From Proteobacteria bacterium ST_bin11 (GTDB lineage: Bacteria; Pseudomonadota; Gammaproteobacteria; Methylococcales; Methylomonadaceae): a stretch of DNA of 64,000 nt. The stretch spans positions 73,588 through 137,587 of the forward strand of contig MSXO01000020.1 in the NCBI GenBank assembly GCA_002083615.1, given 5' to 3'. This document shows, piece after piece, positions 1-8,192 of this stretch (the first letter of the stretch is position 1; each line of letters starts with the position of its first letter). A program made the translations under genes and the position numbers. The notes beneath the pieces were generated by a model, which made no database searches, was not told where the DNA came from, and was given only the letters and a program-made list of their open reading frames with translations.

Positions 1-208
1 ATCGTGTTCCGTTAGTAGATAGGTTAGTCAGACTTTCCGAATGTCAGTTAAATAACAAGTGATTGATTTATAGCTATTTTTGTCAATTTTCCAAATTACA
101 GTCACATAAAAGCCCAAACGACACTCTGTTTTGAAGCGAGATACGTTTTGCTCTTGATACGGGCTAACCTGGATTCACTATTTATAAAGCTGCTTCAGCA
201 ACAACGTC

Positions 209-231
209 ATACCGGCAGGGATTGCCGGTAT
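209..231. repeat. Short palindromic hairpin repeat
   Basis: ATACCGGCA (209-217) and TGCCGGTAT (223-231) form a perfect 9-bp inverted repeat around a 5-nt loop. It lies in non-coding sequence left of the DUF2442 relic. The form is that of a dispersed intergenic REP-like element, but only one copy is seen here. The rest of 1-331 holds nothing else that I can support. Confidence 0.5.
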
Positions 232-331
232 CCAGTCCACAGGGATGTGGAAAACTGTCGCCACCCCTGACTTATGGGTTCCTTCCAACCGGTTCAATCG
301 CGGTAATAGCCTTCTCAAAGCGGCATCGCAC

Positions 332-575
332 CTATAAAATCGAATCCAGGTATAAAGTTTCCGGTGCAATATCGACATCGCCCGGCACAAGTTACTGTGC
401 CGTAATCAACCTTGGCCAGTTTAAAAAAACCGGGATTTTTCAAGCGTTGGAATACCGGATACTGCAAATACGGAGTCATATCGAATCTCTTTTGCTCCCC
501 GTTGCTAAAGGTTAACTGCAAAATATAATTGGGTAAGGGTTTTATGTCGGAAACGTCAGGCAGCATGGCAATCAC
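332..575 (-). pseudogene. DUF2442 protein, frameshifted
   Basis: The first 60 or so residues match the DUF2442 family, small proteins often encoded beside DUF4160 or toxin-antitoxin genes: PNYILQLTFSNGEQKRFD, then a PYL motif, then FFKLAKVDYGTVT. After this the frame drifts. Removing one base near 387 (the extra A in CCCGGCACAAG on the plus strand) restores TWPGDVDIAPETLYLDSIL and a stop at 332-334, the expected end for this family at about 80 residues. So the sequence directly shows a single-base insertion. It is either genuine decay or an assembly error. No DUF4160 partner is visible, though one could lie left of the window. Confidence 0.75.
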
Positions 576-657
576 AGTAAAGGCTCGATAGGGAAAATGG
601 GTTCACCGTTTACAGCCAGCGTACAATCAGCTACCAGCTACTCTTATTCAAAAAGTT

Positions 658-731
658 GTAGGTGCGGATTCATCCGCACGATTGAGCAACATTATGCGGA
701 TACCCTGGGGCACAAGTAAATCCGCACCTAA
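658..731. repeat. REP/BIME element, left copy (inverted)
   Basis: An imperfect palindrome bounded by GTAGGTGCGGATT (658-670) and TAAATCCGCACCTA. It contains an inner GTGCGGAT-TC-ATCCGCAC hairpin at 662-679. Read on the minus strand it closely matches the element at 1343-1427, including the stretch TTTACTTGTGCCCCAG. The two therefore flank the transposase gene in opposite orientation. Confidence 0.8.
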
Positions 732-1180
732 AGCCACATCGCATCCCAAAACGGATAATCGCCAATATAATTTACCAATCCGGCGCGTAATGGATTCGCA
801 ACAATATAACGACTGATCCCCTTAAGATCTTCTTCCTGCCTTACCGCATGATCGTAATAGTTTTTTTGCCAAACCGCCCCTGTTTGATTGCGATGCTGAT
901 TAATTAGAAGAGCAGACCGGGCTTTTAAACTTCGCATAACATTCGGCAATGATTCTTCTATTTTTAATTGCAACAACCAATGTAAATGATCCGGCATAAC
1001 CACCCAGGCAATTGAATTAACCTTTTCAGAATCATGTAAATAGCGCATTTCCTTAACCACGGCTCTTGCACAAAACCAATCTTTAAACAACGCTTGCTCA
1101 CGGTTATGAATGACTGTCGTCACAAAGTAAATCCGATTTATTTCTGAATAACGACCTTTTCGTAAATCATCATAAGGCAA
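728..1180 (-). CDS. REP-associated tyrosine transposase (RAYT)
   Basis: A single-domain IS200/IS605-like Y1 transposase of the RAYT group. These HUH endonucleases nick and rejoin single-stranded REP hairpins and are thought to spread them. Visible signs are the DLRKGRYSE-type N-terminus, the HUH-type motif MPDHLHWLL, and the conserved ISRYIVANPLRAGLV segment near the end. The open frame runs up to an ATG at 1264, but residues coded between 1264 and about 1199 come from REP sequence (MRINPHL and LVRITPQL are REP translations). I therefore prefer the TTG at 1180, preceded by an AAGGGGGG-type ribosome site and giving about 150 residues, the usual RAYT size. It is flanked on both sides by REP copies, as expected for this family. 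Confidence 0.85.
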   Translation of the reverse strand: MPYDDLRKGRYSEINRIYFVTTVIHNREQALFKDWFCARAVVKEMRYLHDSEKVNSIAWVVMPDHLHWLLQLKIEESLPNVMRSLKARSALLINQHRNQTGAVWQKNYYDHAVRQEEDLKGISRYIVANPLRAGLVNYIGDYPFWDAMWL

Positions 1181-1198
1181 ACAACACCCCCCTTGTAA

Positions 1199-1292
1199 CT
1201 GCGGAGTAATCCGCACAAGCCAATTTGTTTCAGATACTGATTGTAGGTGCGGATTTATCCGCACGGGCCAATTCGTTTCACATTATGCGGAT
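1199..1292. repeat. Two adjacent partial REP copies
   Basis: GCGGAGTAATCCGCACAAG followed by CCAATTTGTTTCA (about 1201-1232) and GCGGATTTATCCGCACGGG followed by CCAATTCGTTTCA (about 1250-1281) are near-identical tandem units. They sit directly upstream of the RAYT start on its strand. The second begins with GTAGGTGCGGATT at 1243 and ends with ATGCGGATAA. Confidence 0.75.
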
Positions 1293-1342
1293 AAAGCATC
1301 CACATCAATCTACCCATCATTCATCACCGCAATAAAATGCCC

Positions 1343-1427
1343 CTGTAGGTGCGGATTTACTTGTGCCCCAGAGGGTATTCGCACGAGGTAACCGTTTTCC
1401 ATCATGCGGATAAATCCGCACCTACAG
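1343..1427. repeat. REP/BIME element, right copy
   Basis: A perfect 17-bp inverted repeat, CTGTAGGTGCGGATTTA (1343-1359) and TAAATCCGCACCTACAG (1411-1427), encloses about 51 nt with further GTGC/GCAC pairings. It overlaps the 3' end of hsdS and supplies that gene's last codons and stop. Confidence 0.85.
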
Positions 1428-2697
1428 TATCGACATCGATCATGCCGGTCATCAGGCGCGGTAGCAGGATGTCACGGGCTTCTTTTAGGAGTTGGTTTTG
1501 TGTACCTAATTGATAAATTTGCTTATGTATCACTTCTGCAAAAAAATTAAATTTTGTTAAAACCTCTTGGCTTGGCAATTTAATTAATTGAAACTTTAAG
1601 AATGCCGTCCAATTGTAGTTAACTATATTACTGGCACTTCTTATCTCAAAAACCTCGGTCCCTTTGGTTGCTCGAAGAAAACGCAAAAAATGAAATAATA
1701 AATAAGAGTTTTCCTTGCGAGTTGGTCTTGCAAGCTTGCAAAAACTAGCACACATTACATTGGCATTAAACTTTGCAAGCAATTCGTTAGTAATAATAAC
1801 TGATTTCGCAACGCCCTCATTCTGGCTCCCTCCTGAAACTTCAAAAATGATGTCGCCGTCCTCCAATTTACGAGATGCAAGATTGGATTTTTTATGAAAT
1901 CTAAAAGGTACATTTTCAATATTACCTGTCGGCAGATTATCAAAATCAGTACCACGTATAACAAACGCAGACTCTGAAAACTCGTTATCCTTTTCCTCTT
2001 CGCCCCAACCGCCGCCAATGTCATGCCCGATCAGAGAACCAATCTTTATACTCTCCCACCCCACCGGCAACCCCGTTATCGAATCCAGCGACGTGGTTTC
2101 ATGGCCGGGGAATTTCAGGCGCACAAACCATTCTTCGTAGGTGATTTGCGCCATTTCTTCCAACAGCGTGATGCGTTTTAAATTGTTTTCAATCAGGTCG
2201 TCGTAGGCGGACAGGATGCGGGTAATTTTTTTACGCTCAGAGGTAGGTGGCCAAGGAATTTTAAAAGTTAGTAGTTTCTCTAAGCTTAAATTCTCGCGGG
2301 CAGCTCCTTCAGAAATGTTTTTTAGCTGAACTTTAAGAAGCTCCAAATAATATTTTAAAAAATAATTATCTAATTCACCTTCATAAGCATTAAAACCAAT
2401 AACACTATCTGGAAAACAAGAATCGAAGCCAAGTATTGCTGACTCAGCAGTGTTGGCACCAACAATAGAAATACATAATGTTCCCGCTGGCCAAAGCTTA
2501 CTTTGAGCCAAACCAAAATCGCTGTATGTTTGATTGAATTGAGTAATTTTAAAGTCAGCAGATTGGATGTCTCCTGTTTGAATAAATGGATATTTTCCAC
2601 CGTAAAGGACGGAGTCATTTCTTGGTCTATGTCTCGATTTACCGCGACCAATGCTTCCAATTTCTTCAAAGCTTTTTTTTGCCCAGTCTATTTTCAC
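1402..2697 (-). CDS. hsdS: Type I restriction-modification specificity subunit HsdS
   Basis: HsdS is the DNA-recognition subunit that docks two HsdM subunits onto a bipartite target site. The 431-residue protein has the expected two-TRD layout. The first target-recognition domain begins around residues 5-20, and its linker carries PPTSERKKITRILSAYDDLIENN, the conserved helical spacer. The second domain starts near LPVGWESIKIGSLIG and ends with LLKEARDILLPRLMTGMI. It lies 46 nt downstream of hsdM on the same strand, so the two are probably co-transcribed. Its last eight residues, TVGADLSA, and the stop codon are read from the REP element at 1343-1427, so the natural C-terminus was probably replaced. 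hsdR is not seen. Confidence 0.9.
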   Translation of the reverse strand: MKIDWAKKSFEEIGSIGRGKSRHRPRNDSVLYGGKYPFIQTGDIQSADFKITQFNQTYSDFGLAQSKLWPAGTLCISIVGANTAESAILGFDSCFPDSVIGFNAYEGELDNYFLKYYLELLKVQLKNISEGAARENLSLEKLLTFKIPWPPTSERKKITRILSAYDDLIENNLKRITLLEEMAQITYEEWFVRLKFPGHETTSLDSITGLPVGWESIKIGSLIGHDIGGGWGEEEKDNEFSESAFVIRGTDFDNLPTGNIENVPFRFHKKSNLASRKLEDGDIIFEVSGGSQNEGVAKSVIITNELLAKFNANVMCASFCKLARPTRKENSYLLFHFLRFLRATKGTEVFEIRSASNIVNYNWTAFLKFQLIKLPSQEVLTKFNFFAEVIHKQIYQLGTQNQLLKEARDILLPRLMTGMIDVDTVGADLSA

Positions 2698-2743
2698 AGC
2701 GTTCCTTAAAGCATTCAGTTATCTTGGTATGACGAATTGATAT

Positions 2744-4735
2744 TTATAAAACCACGTTTTGAATTAAGCTCATTAAATCATTTGCCTTGGTATTCAATCC
2801 GTCGAGTTGCTGATGAATTTCTGTCATCCTTGCCTGATAATCAAAATCCTCATCCACCTGAATGCTATAGCCCACATAGCGCCCCGGCGTCAGGCTGTAG
2901 TCGTTTTCTGCCACTTCGGCCAGATCGACGATTTTGCACAAGCCTTCGACATCGGCATAGTGGCCGTCGGGAAAGTATTGCAAGACATGCTGCCAGTCTT
3001 TCAGGGCCTGTTTGTAATCCTGTATCGGTTCGCCAACCTGGCTTTTGCCGTATTGGCTTTGATAGGCGTTGATGGCGGTGGTTAATTCGCGTAGCAGTTT
3101 GCCTTGTTCATCCAGTTGCTTTTTGCCAGCCGTGTCTTTTTTATCCAGGGCTTTTTTGGCGGCATCCAGTTGGGTTTTGTAGTTTTCCAGCAGCACCGCC
3201 AACCTGGGTACAGGATTTTCAAAGGTTTTCAATAAGGCATGGCAAGCGGCGTAATCGGCATCTTTAGCCAGGACCAGGCAGTGCGCTAATTCCAGTTGGG
3301 CGGGCTTAAAGTTCAAAGCCACGTTGTTAAACAAGCTACCCGCACACGTTTGCCGCAACTCATTAACGGCCTCAACCAGCGCGGCGGCTTGTTCAATGGC
3401 TTGGGCTTGCAGTTGTATGGTCAGTTTATCGATAGCCAGCAAGTCGCCGCGATAGGCATTCATGATGGCTTGGAAGGTCAGCAACTGGCCGGGTGAGTAG
3501 TCGTTGATGGTGGTGGTGACTTTGCGAAAGGTGTTGCGCGCATCGATCATCAAAATGTTGTCGCGGCTTTTTTCGCGTTTACCGCGATCCAGAAACCAGA
3601 CATGACACGGCAGCGAGCGGGTATAGAAAAAGTTGTTGCCAACGGCCACGATGCAATCCACCGCGCCGGTTTCGATTAGTTTTTGACGGATGGCTTTTTC
3701 GCTGTTACCGGCATCGGTGGCCGAGCTGGCCATAACAAACCCGGCCCGGCCTTTGTCGTTTAGGTAATGGTAAAAATACTGTATCCACAAATAGTTGCCG
3801 TTGTCGGCCTTGGGAATGCCCACGTCTTTAAATAGGCGCGGGTCGTTTTTAACGTAATCCTTATCCTTGTCGACTTTGTTGACGTTAAACGGCGGGTTGG
3901 CCATGACAAAGTCGCATTTGCCGACCAAGTTGTGCGGATCGCTGTAAAAGCTGTTACTTTCGGTGATTTTGCCTTCAATGCCATGAATGGCCAAATTCAT
4001 TTTCGCCAGCTTGGCGTTATTGGACTTTAATTCGGTGCCGTAGCATTTGATGGTTTCGTTAACGTTTTTGCCGCCGCGTTCTTCGATGAAGTGGCCGGTT
4101 TGCACAAACATACCGCCGGAACCGCAGGCGTTATCATGAACGATACCGTGGTCGGGTTGAATCATGTTGACGATCAGTTGCACCAATGACGGCGGGGTGA
4201 AGAACTCGCCGCCTTCCTGCGCACCCGCACCGCTCATGGAAAATTTCATCAAAAAATATTCATAGATTCGGCCAAACACATCGCCGGTTAGGCTTTTGAC
4301 CGAATCCTTGTTGAATATCCGGATTAGTTCGCGCAGTAAATCCGGGTCCAATTCCTGATAATTTTTCGGCAGGATACCGGCCAGATCGGTGTATTCCTCT
4401 TCGATCAGCCGCATGGCGGTATTCAAGGCTTCACAAATACCGACGCCTTCCGGCAAATTGGCCAGATAGTCGTATTGCGACTGCTCAGGCACCAGCATGG
4501 CACCCGCCGCCAGAAAGTGTTCTTTAGTCAGTTTGACTTTGCCACGCGGGGTTTCCGGCAAACTGGCTTCCAGGCTTAACTTGGCTTGTTGGTAACGGTT
4601 TTGCGCGTAACGCAACAAGATCAAACCCAGCACCGGGTCTTTATATTCCGCCGCCGTCAGCTTGGAATTGGCCCGCAGATTATCAGCGCTGGCCCAGAGT
4701 TCGGTTTCGAGTTGTTTGATCTGTTGCTGATTCAT
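2744..4735 (-). CDS. hsdM: Type I restriction-modification methyltransferase HsdM
   Basis: An N6-adenine DNA methyltransferase subunit that works with HsdS. At 663 residues it has the N-terminal HsdM helical domain followed by the catalytic domain. The SAM-binding motif I is read as NACGSGGMFVQ and the catalytic motif IV as NPPFNV, the signature of adenine-N6 methylases. EFFTPPSLVQLIV before motif I is also typical. The C-terminal 200 or so residues are rich in charged helices (QLDAAKKALDKKDTAGKK), probably the contact region for HsdS. Start ATG at 4735. The gene opens the hsdMS pair and nothing upstream on its strand belongs to the system. Confidence 0.93.
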   Translation of the reverse strand: MNQQQIKQLETELWASADNLRANSKLTAAEYKDPVLGLILLRYAQNRYQQAKLSLEASLPETPRGKVKLTKEHFLAAGAMLVPEQSQYDYLANLPEGVGICEALNTAMRLIEEEYTDLAGILPKNYQELDPDLLRELIRIFNKDSVKSLTGDVFGRIYEYFLMKFSMSGAGAQEGGEFFTPPSLVQLIVNMIQPDHGIVHDNACGSGGMFVQTGHFIEERGGKNVNETIKCYGTELKSNNAKLAKMNLAIHGIEGKITESNSFYSDPHNLVGKCDFVMANPPFNVNKVDKDKDYVKNDPRLFKDVGIPKADNGNYLWIQYFYHYLNDKGRAGFVMASSATDAGNSEKAIRQKLIETGAVDCIVAVGNNFFYTRSLPCHVWFLDRGKREKSRDNILMIDARNTFRKVTTTINDYSPGQLLTFQAIMNAYRGDLLAIDKLTIQLQAQAIEQAAALVEAVNELRQTCAGSLFNNVALNFKPAQLELAHCLVLAKDADYAACHALLKTFENPVPRLAVLLENYKTQLDAAKKALDKKDTAGKKQLDEQGKLLRELTTAINAYQSQYGKSQVGEPIQDYKQALKDWQHVLQYFPDGHYADVEGLCKIVDLAEVAENDYSLTPGRYVGYSIQVDEDFDYQARMTEIHQQLDGLNTKANDLMSLIQNVVL

Positions 4736-5421
4736 GGGCTGATGTGACGTCCTAAGCTATTTTTGCGCTTTGGTAGCGCTCCGTTGGGGTTTTGGCAATA
4801 CCTAGTGCCAGAATTTATCACTTTTATTATCCCATTCTGGCCTTAATTGTGGCGATAGTTTGCAGGGTTTTCAGGTCGGCAGTTGGCTCAGTCAAGATTC
4901 TCAGCCAATTTGAACGGACTGGAGAAGATCGTTGCTTTTCAATTAATGGTGGAGGCGGGCGTGCTTGAATCGATCATAACTGTCGATGTGTCCGGGAGTA
5001 TCAAACAAATCCAGGTCTTTGCTGAAGCGGTCGAAAATAAATCAGTAATCGCCATCGCAATATTGACAGCGTAACGCGGGTAGTCGCGCCATCGGCAGAT
5101 TCGGAACGGTCCTGATACTGTGTTTAGTTTTCTCCGCCCCTGATTGAGCCCGCTATTCAGAACGAAACGCACTGATTTCGAAGATGTCTTTCATGCTGGC
5201 ATCGGCAGGAAAGTGTCTGTTCGACGGAGGTATGCCGCATGCCATCACGCACCTCTGACACAGAAAAAGAAGTTACTGCAGATAATTTTAGTTGGTGTCT
5301 AAACCAACTGATTTAGCGTAATTAAACAGAAGTGCGGCTAAATTTGCGCCTTGCTGCGGTCATGTTGTTTAAGATTGACAGGCAGTCTAGTTATAAATCT
5401 ATAACTTTCAATGACTTAATA
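4736..5421. other. Non-coding stretch, possible AbiEii-like relic
   Basis: No intact gene is convincing in these 686 nt between hsdM and the tRNA. On the minus strand around 4980-5060 one frame reads FDRFSKDLDLFDTPGHIDSY between stop codons. This resembles the R-x-S-x-DLDLF core of AbiEii/AbiGii-type nucleotidyltransferase toxins. It is too short and interrupted to call more than a possible gene fragment. Confidence 0.25.
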
Positions 5422-5497
5422 TGGTGCCGGCAATAGGAATCGAACCTACGACCTTCGCGTTACGAGTGCGCTGCTCTACCTGCTGAGCTATGCCGGC
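5422..5497 (-). tRNA. tRNA-Thr (anticodon CGT)
   Basis: Read on the minus strand, this 76-nt sequence begins GCCGGCATAGCTCAGCAGG and ends GTAGGTTCGATTCCTAT, TGCCGGC, A and an encoded CCA. The 7-bp acceptor stem GCCGGCA/TGCCGGC is perfect. The D-arm GCTC/GAGC and the T-arm GTAGG-TTCGATT-CCTAT are standard. The anticodon loop CTCGTAA gives CGT, which reads the ACG threonine codon. The body closely matches known gammaproteobacterial tRNA-Thr(CGU). It sits just downstream of hisI. Confidence 0.95.
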
Positions 5498-5507
5498 GTG
5501 TGATTGT

Positions 5508-5894
5508 CTATTTGTAGATGGCTTTGGGGTCTTTTAGTATCGGCTCGGTGGTTTGCCATTCGCCGTTTGTTAGGCTACGGAAAAAACAACTTTCCCGACC
5601 GGTATGGCAGGCGATGCCGCCTTCCTGTTCAATTTTAAGCAGAATCACATCGGCATCACAATCCAGTTGTATATCCAATACTTTTTGGCGATGGCCGGAT
5701 TCTTCGCCTTTGCGCCACAGGCGATTGCGCGAGCGGGACCAATATACGGCATATCCTTCGGCAACGGTTAAGGCTAGTGATTCTGGATTCATCCAGGCAA
5801 ACATCACCACGCGGCCAGTATCATGCAACTGGGCGATGACCGGCACCAAGCCATCTGGCGTCCACTGGATTTCTGTCAGCCAAGCCGGGCTCAT
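5508..5894 (-). CDS. hisI: Phosphoribosyl-AMP cyclohydrolase HisI
   Basis: Catalyses hydrolytic ring opening of phosphoribosyl-AMP, the third step of histidine biosynthesis. The 128-residue protein is the stand-alone HisI form without a fused HisE pyrophosphohydrolase domain. It shows the family signatures VVMFAWMNPESLALT and YWSRSRNRLWRKGEESGH, the zinc/magnesium ligands in LDCDADVILLK, and the GGIACHTGRESCF cysteine-histidine segment. It is the last gene of the his run and overlaps hisF by 4 nt (ATGA). hisE is not visible in this window and must lie elsewhere, or its step is provided by another gene. Confidence 0.95.
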   Translation of the reverse strand: MSPAWLTEIQWTPDGLVPVIAQLHDTGRVVMFAWMNPESLALTVAEGYAVYWSRSRNRLWRKGEESGHRQKVLDIQLDCDADVILLKIEQEGGIACHTGRESCFFRSLTNGEWQTTEPILKDPKAIYK

Positions 5895-6664
5895 AGTCGC
5901 ACCTCTATGCCTCGGCTTTGCATGTGTTTTTTGGCCTGCTCGATGGTGTATTCGGCAAAATGGAAGATGCTGGCCGCAAGCACGGCATCGGCTTTGCCTT
6001 CGATGATGCCATCCGCTAGATGATCCAAATTACCGACGCCGCCGGAGGCGATCACCGGAATACTGACCGCTTCGCTGATAGCGCGGGTCAAAGCCAGATC
6101 AAAACCGGATTTGGTGCCGTCGCGGTCCATACTGGTCAACAGAATCTCACCGGCACCGTAGTCTTTCATGCGCACGGCCCATTCCACAGCATTGATACCG
6201 GTTGGTTTGCGACCGCCGTGGGTAAAAATTTCCCAGCGGTTTTCCTCGCCGTCCTGACTGACTTTTTTCGCGTCGATGGCGACAACGATGCATTGGGAGC
6301 CGAACTTTTCTGCGGCTTCTTTGACGAATTCGGGTCTGAAAACGGCGGCACTGTTGATGCCTACCTTATCAGCACCGGCATTGAGCATGCGGCGGATGTC
6401 TTCCAACACCCGGATACCGCCGCCCACCGTCAGCGGGATAAACACTTCACTGGCCACTTGCTCGACGACATGGACAATGGTGTCGCGGTTGTCGTGAGTG
6501 GCGGTGATGTCCAGAAAGGTGATTTCGTCGGCGCCTTCGCTATCATAGCGACGGGCGATTTCGACCGGGTCGCCGGCATCGCGAATATCGACAAACTTCA
6601 CGCCTTTCACGACGCGGCCATTATCGACATCCAGGCAGGGAATAATACGTTTGGCTAAGCTCAT
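5891..6664 (-). CDS. hisF: Imidazole glycerol phosphate synthase cyclase subunit HisF
   Basis: The (beta-alpha)8-barrel cyclase half of imidazole glycerol phosphate synthase. It uses ammonia delivered by HisH to convert PRFAR into imidazole glycerol phosphate and AICAR. At 257 residues it is full length. The catalytic aspartates lie in the N-terminal IIPCLDVDNGRVVKGVKF segment (Asp11) and in LLTSMDRDGTKSGFD (Asp130). The phosphate-binding loops LTVGGGIR and VIASGGVGNLDH are intact. It lies 25 nt after hisA and overlaps hisI, so translational coupling is likely. Confidence 0.97.
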   Translation of the reverse strand: MSLAKRIIPCLDVDNGRVVKGVKFVDIRDAGDPVEIARRYDSEGADEITFLDITATHDNRDTIVHVVEQVASEVFIPLTVGGGIRVLEDIRRMLNAGADKVGINSAAVFRPEFVKEAAEKFGSQCIVVAIDAKKVSQDGEENRWEIFTHGGRKPTGINAVEWAVRMKDYGAGEILLTSMDRDGTKSGFDLALTRAISEAVSIPVIASGGVGNLDHLADGIIEGKADAVLAASIFHFAEYTIEQAKKHMQSRGIEVRL

Positions 6665-6689
6665 TGTTTACGATTTACCGACTAATAGC

Positions 6690-7436
6690 TCAGTCATCGG
6701 CTCGGCCGAAAGATTCGGCGAGCTTTTCGCCCTCGGCAAAATCCAGCGTTCCTTCGTAGATAGCGCGGCCTGTGATAGCACCCATGATCCCTTCGTGCGC
6801 AACAGCACCAAGGGCGCGGATGTCGTCCAAGTTGGTGATGCCGCCGGAGGCGATGATGGGAATATGCACCGAGCGCGCCAGTTTGGCGGTGGCTTCGACA
6901 TTGACGCCTTGCATCATGCCATCGCGGGAAATATCGGTGTAAATGATCGCGGCTACGCCGTTGGCTTCAAATTTCTGTGCTAGGTCTATGACGTCGTGAC
7001 GAGACAATTTCGACCAACCGTCGATCGCAACTTTCCCGTCTTTCGCGTCCAGGCCAATGATAATGTGGCCTGGAAATTCTATGGCGACGTCGCGGACGAA
7101 GTGCGGCTCGCTGACAGCTTTGGTGCCGATAATGACATATTGTACGCCGACTTCCAGATAAGCCTGGATGGTGTCTTCGTCGCGGATGCCGCCGCCGATT
7201 TGCACCGGTACGTCCGGATAGGCTTGGACAATGGCGTTGATTACTTCGGCATTTTTAGGTTTACCGGCGAACGCGCCGTCCAGATCGACCAAATGCAATC
7301 TCTTCGCCCCTGCTTCTACCCAGCGCCCGGCAACAGCCACCGGGTCGTCTGAGAATACGGTGTCGTCTTCCATACGACCCTGGCGCAAACGGACACATTT
7401 TCCTTCCTTCAAGTCAATTGCGGGTATCAGCAACAT
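6690..7436 (-). CDS. hisA: ProFAR isomerase HisA
   Basis: Isomerises ProFAR to PRFAR (an Amadori rearrangement), the step before HisF/HisH. It is a 248-residue (beta-alpha)8 barrel of the same fold as HisF. Visible are the N-terminal LLIPAIDLKEGKCVRL with the catalytic Asp, the phosphate site VQIGGGIRDEDTI, and the second catalytic Asp in IIYTDISRDGMMQG, followed by IIASGGI. It lies between hisH (68 nt upstream) and hisF (25 nt downstream) on the minus strand. Confidence 0.97.
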   Translation of the reverse strand: MLLIPAIDLKEGKCVRLRQGRMEDDTVFSDDPVAVAGRWVEAGAKRLHLVDLDGAFAGKPKNAEVINAIVQAYPDVPVQIGGGIRDEDTIQAYLEVGVQYVIIGTKAVSEPHFVRDVAIEFPGHIIIGLDAKDGKVAIDGWSKLSRHDVIDLAQKFEANGVAAIIYTDISRDGMMQGVNVEATAKLARSVHIPIIASGGITNLDDIRALGAVAHEGIMGAITGRAIYEGTLDFAEGEKLAESFGRADD

Positions 7437-7504
7437 ATCTAAATCTCGACAGTTAAAACACTAAATCTAAAGGTTAGTAAAGCCAACATCTAAGGGTTGG
7501 GGAG

Positions 7505-8146
7505 TTACGCAGTCCCGTCCCAAGCCAAGAAGTTTTGCAGTAGTTGCAATCCGACAGTCTGGCTTTTTTCGGGATGAAATTGCACGGCAAACATGTTCTC
7601 TTTTGCCAATGCGCAGGTAAATGCTTGCGGATAATCGGCGCTTGCGGCGCTGTGCCGCTGATCGTCCGGCACCGCAAAATAGCTGTGTACAAAATAAAAG
7701 CGGCTGTGGTCCGGAATGTCGCGCCAGAGCGGGTGCGGCTTTTGCTTAACCTGATTCCAGCCCATATGCGGGATTTTCAAGACATTGCCGTCTGCATCAA
7801 ACATATGATCGGTAAAACGGTGGGCGTGGCCGGGGAATAAATTCAGACAGGCGATGCCGTCGTTTTCTTCGCTGTCGGTCAGCAAGGCCTGCATACCCAG
7901 GCAGATGCCCAAAAAGGGTTTGCTGTGCGCTACTTCACGGATCACATCGGCTAAACCACTTTCGTTTAAGGCTTGCATACAATCGCGTATCGCCCCAACA
8001 CCGGGAAACACCACCCGGTCGGCCATGCGGATCAATGCGGCATCGGCTGTTATTTGCACATTTACCCGACTATCGGCATGTTGAAGTGCTTTGGCAATGG
8101 AATGCAGATTTCCCATTCCGTAATCGATAACGGCTACTGATGACAT
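7505..8146 (-). CDS. hisH: Imidazole glycerol phosphate synthase glutaminase subunit HisH
   Basis: Class I glutamine amidotransferase that supplies ammonia to HisF. The 213-residue protein contains the nucleophile cysteine in PFLGICLGMQALL, the oxyanion-region motif VFPGVGAIRDCM, and the catalytic His-x-Glu in FAVQFHPEKSQTVG. Its N-terminus VAVIDYGMGNLHSI is standard. It is part of the hisBHAFI run, 46 nt after hisB. Confidence 0.97.
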   Translation of the reverse strand: MSSVAVIDYGMGNLHSIAKALQHADSRVNVQITADAALIRMADRVVFPGVGAIRDCMQALNESGLADVIREVAHSKPFLGICLGMQALLTDSEENDGIACLNLFPGHAHRFTDHMFDADGNVLKIPHMGWNQVKQKPHPLWRDIPDHSRFYFVHSYFAVPDDQRHSAASADYPQAFTCALAKENMFAVQFHPEKSQTVGLQLLQNFLAWDGTA

Positions 8147-8192
8147 AAACTACTGATTCAAAGTCGGGGGTTCTAGGCAGAAAGCGTGGAAA

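Noticed and set aside
728..1264. Full 178-codon frame as the RAYT protein
   Set aside because: The first 28 codons are translated REP sequence. A TTG with a strong ribosome site at 1180 gives the usual family start and size.
658..1427. CRISPR array
   Set aside because: Repeats are palindromic, differ in length and orientation, and lack regular spacers or cas genes. They are REP elements around a RAYT.
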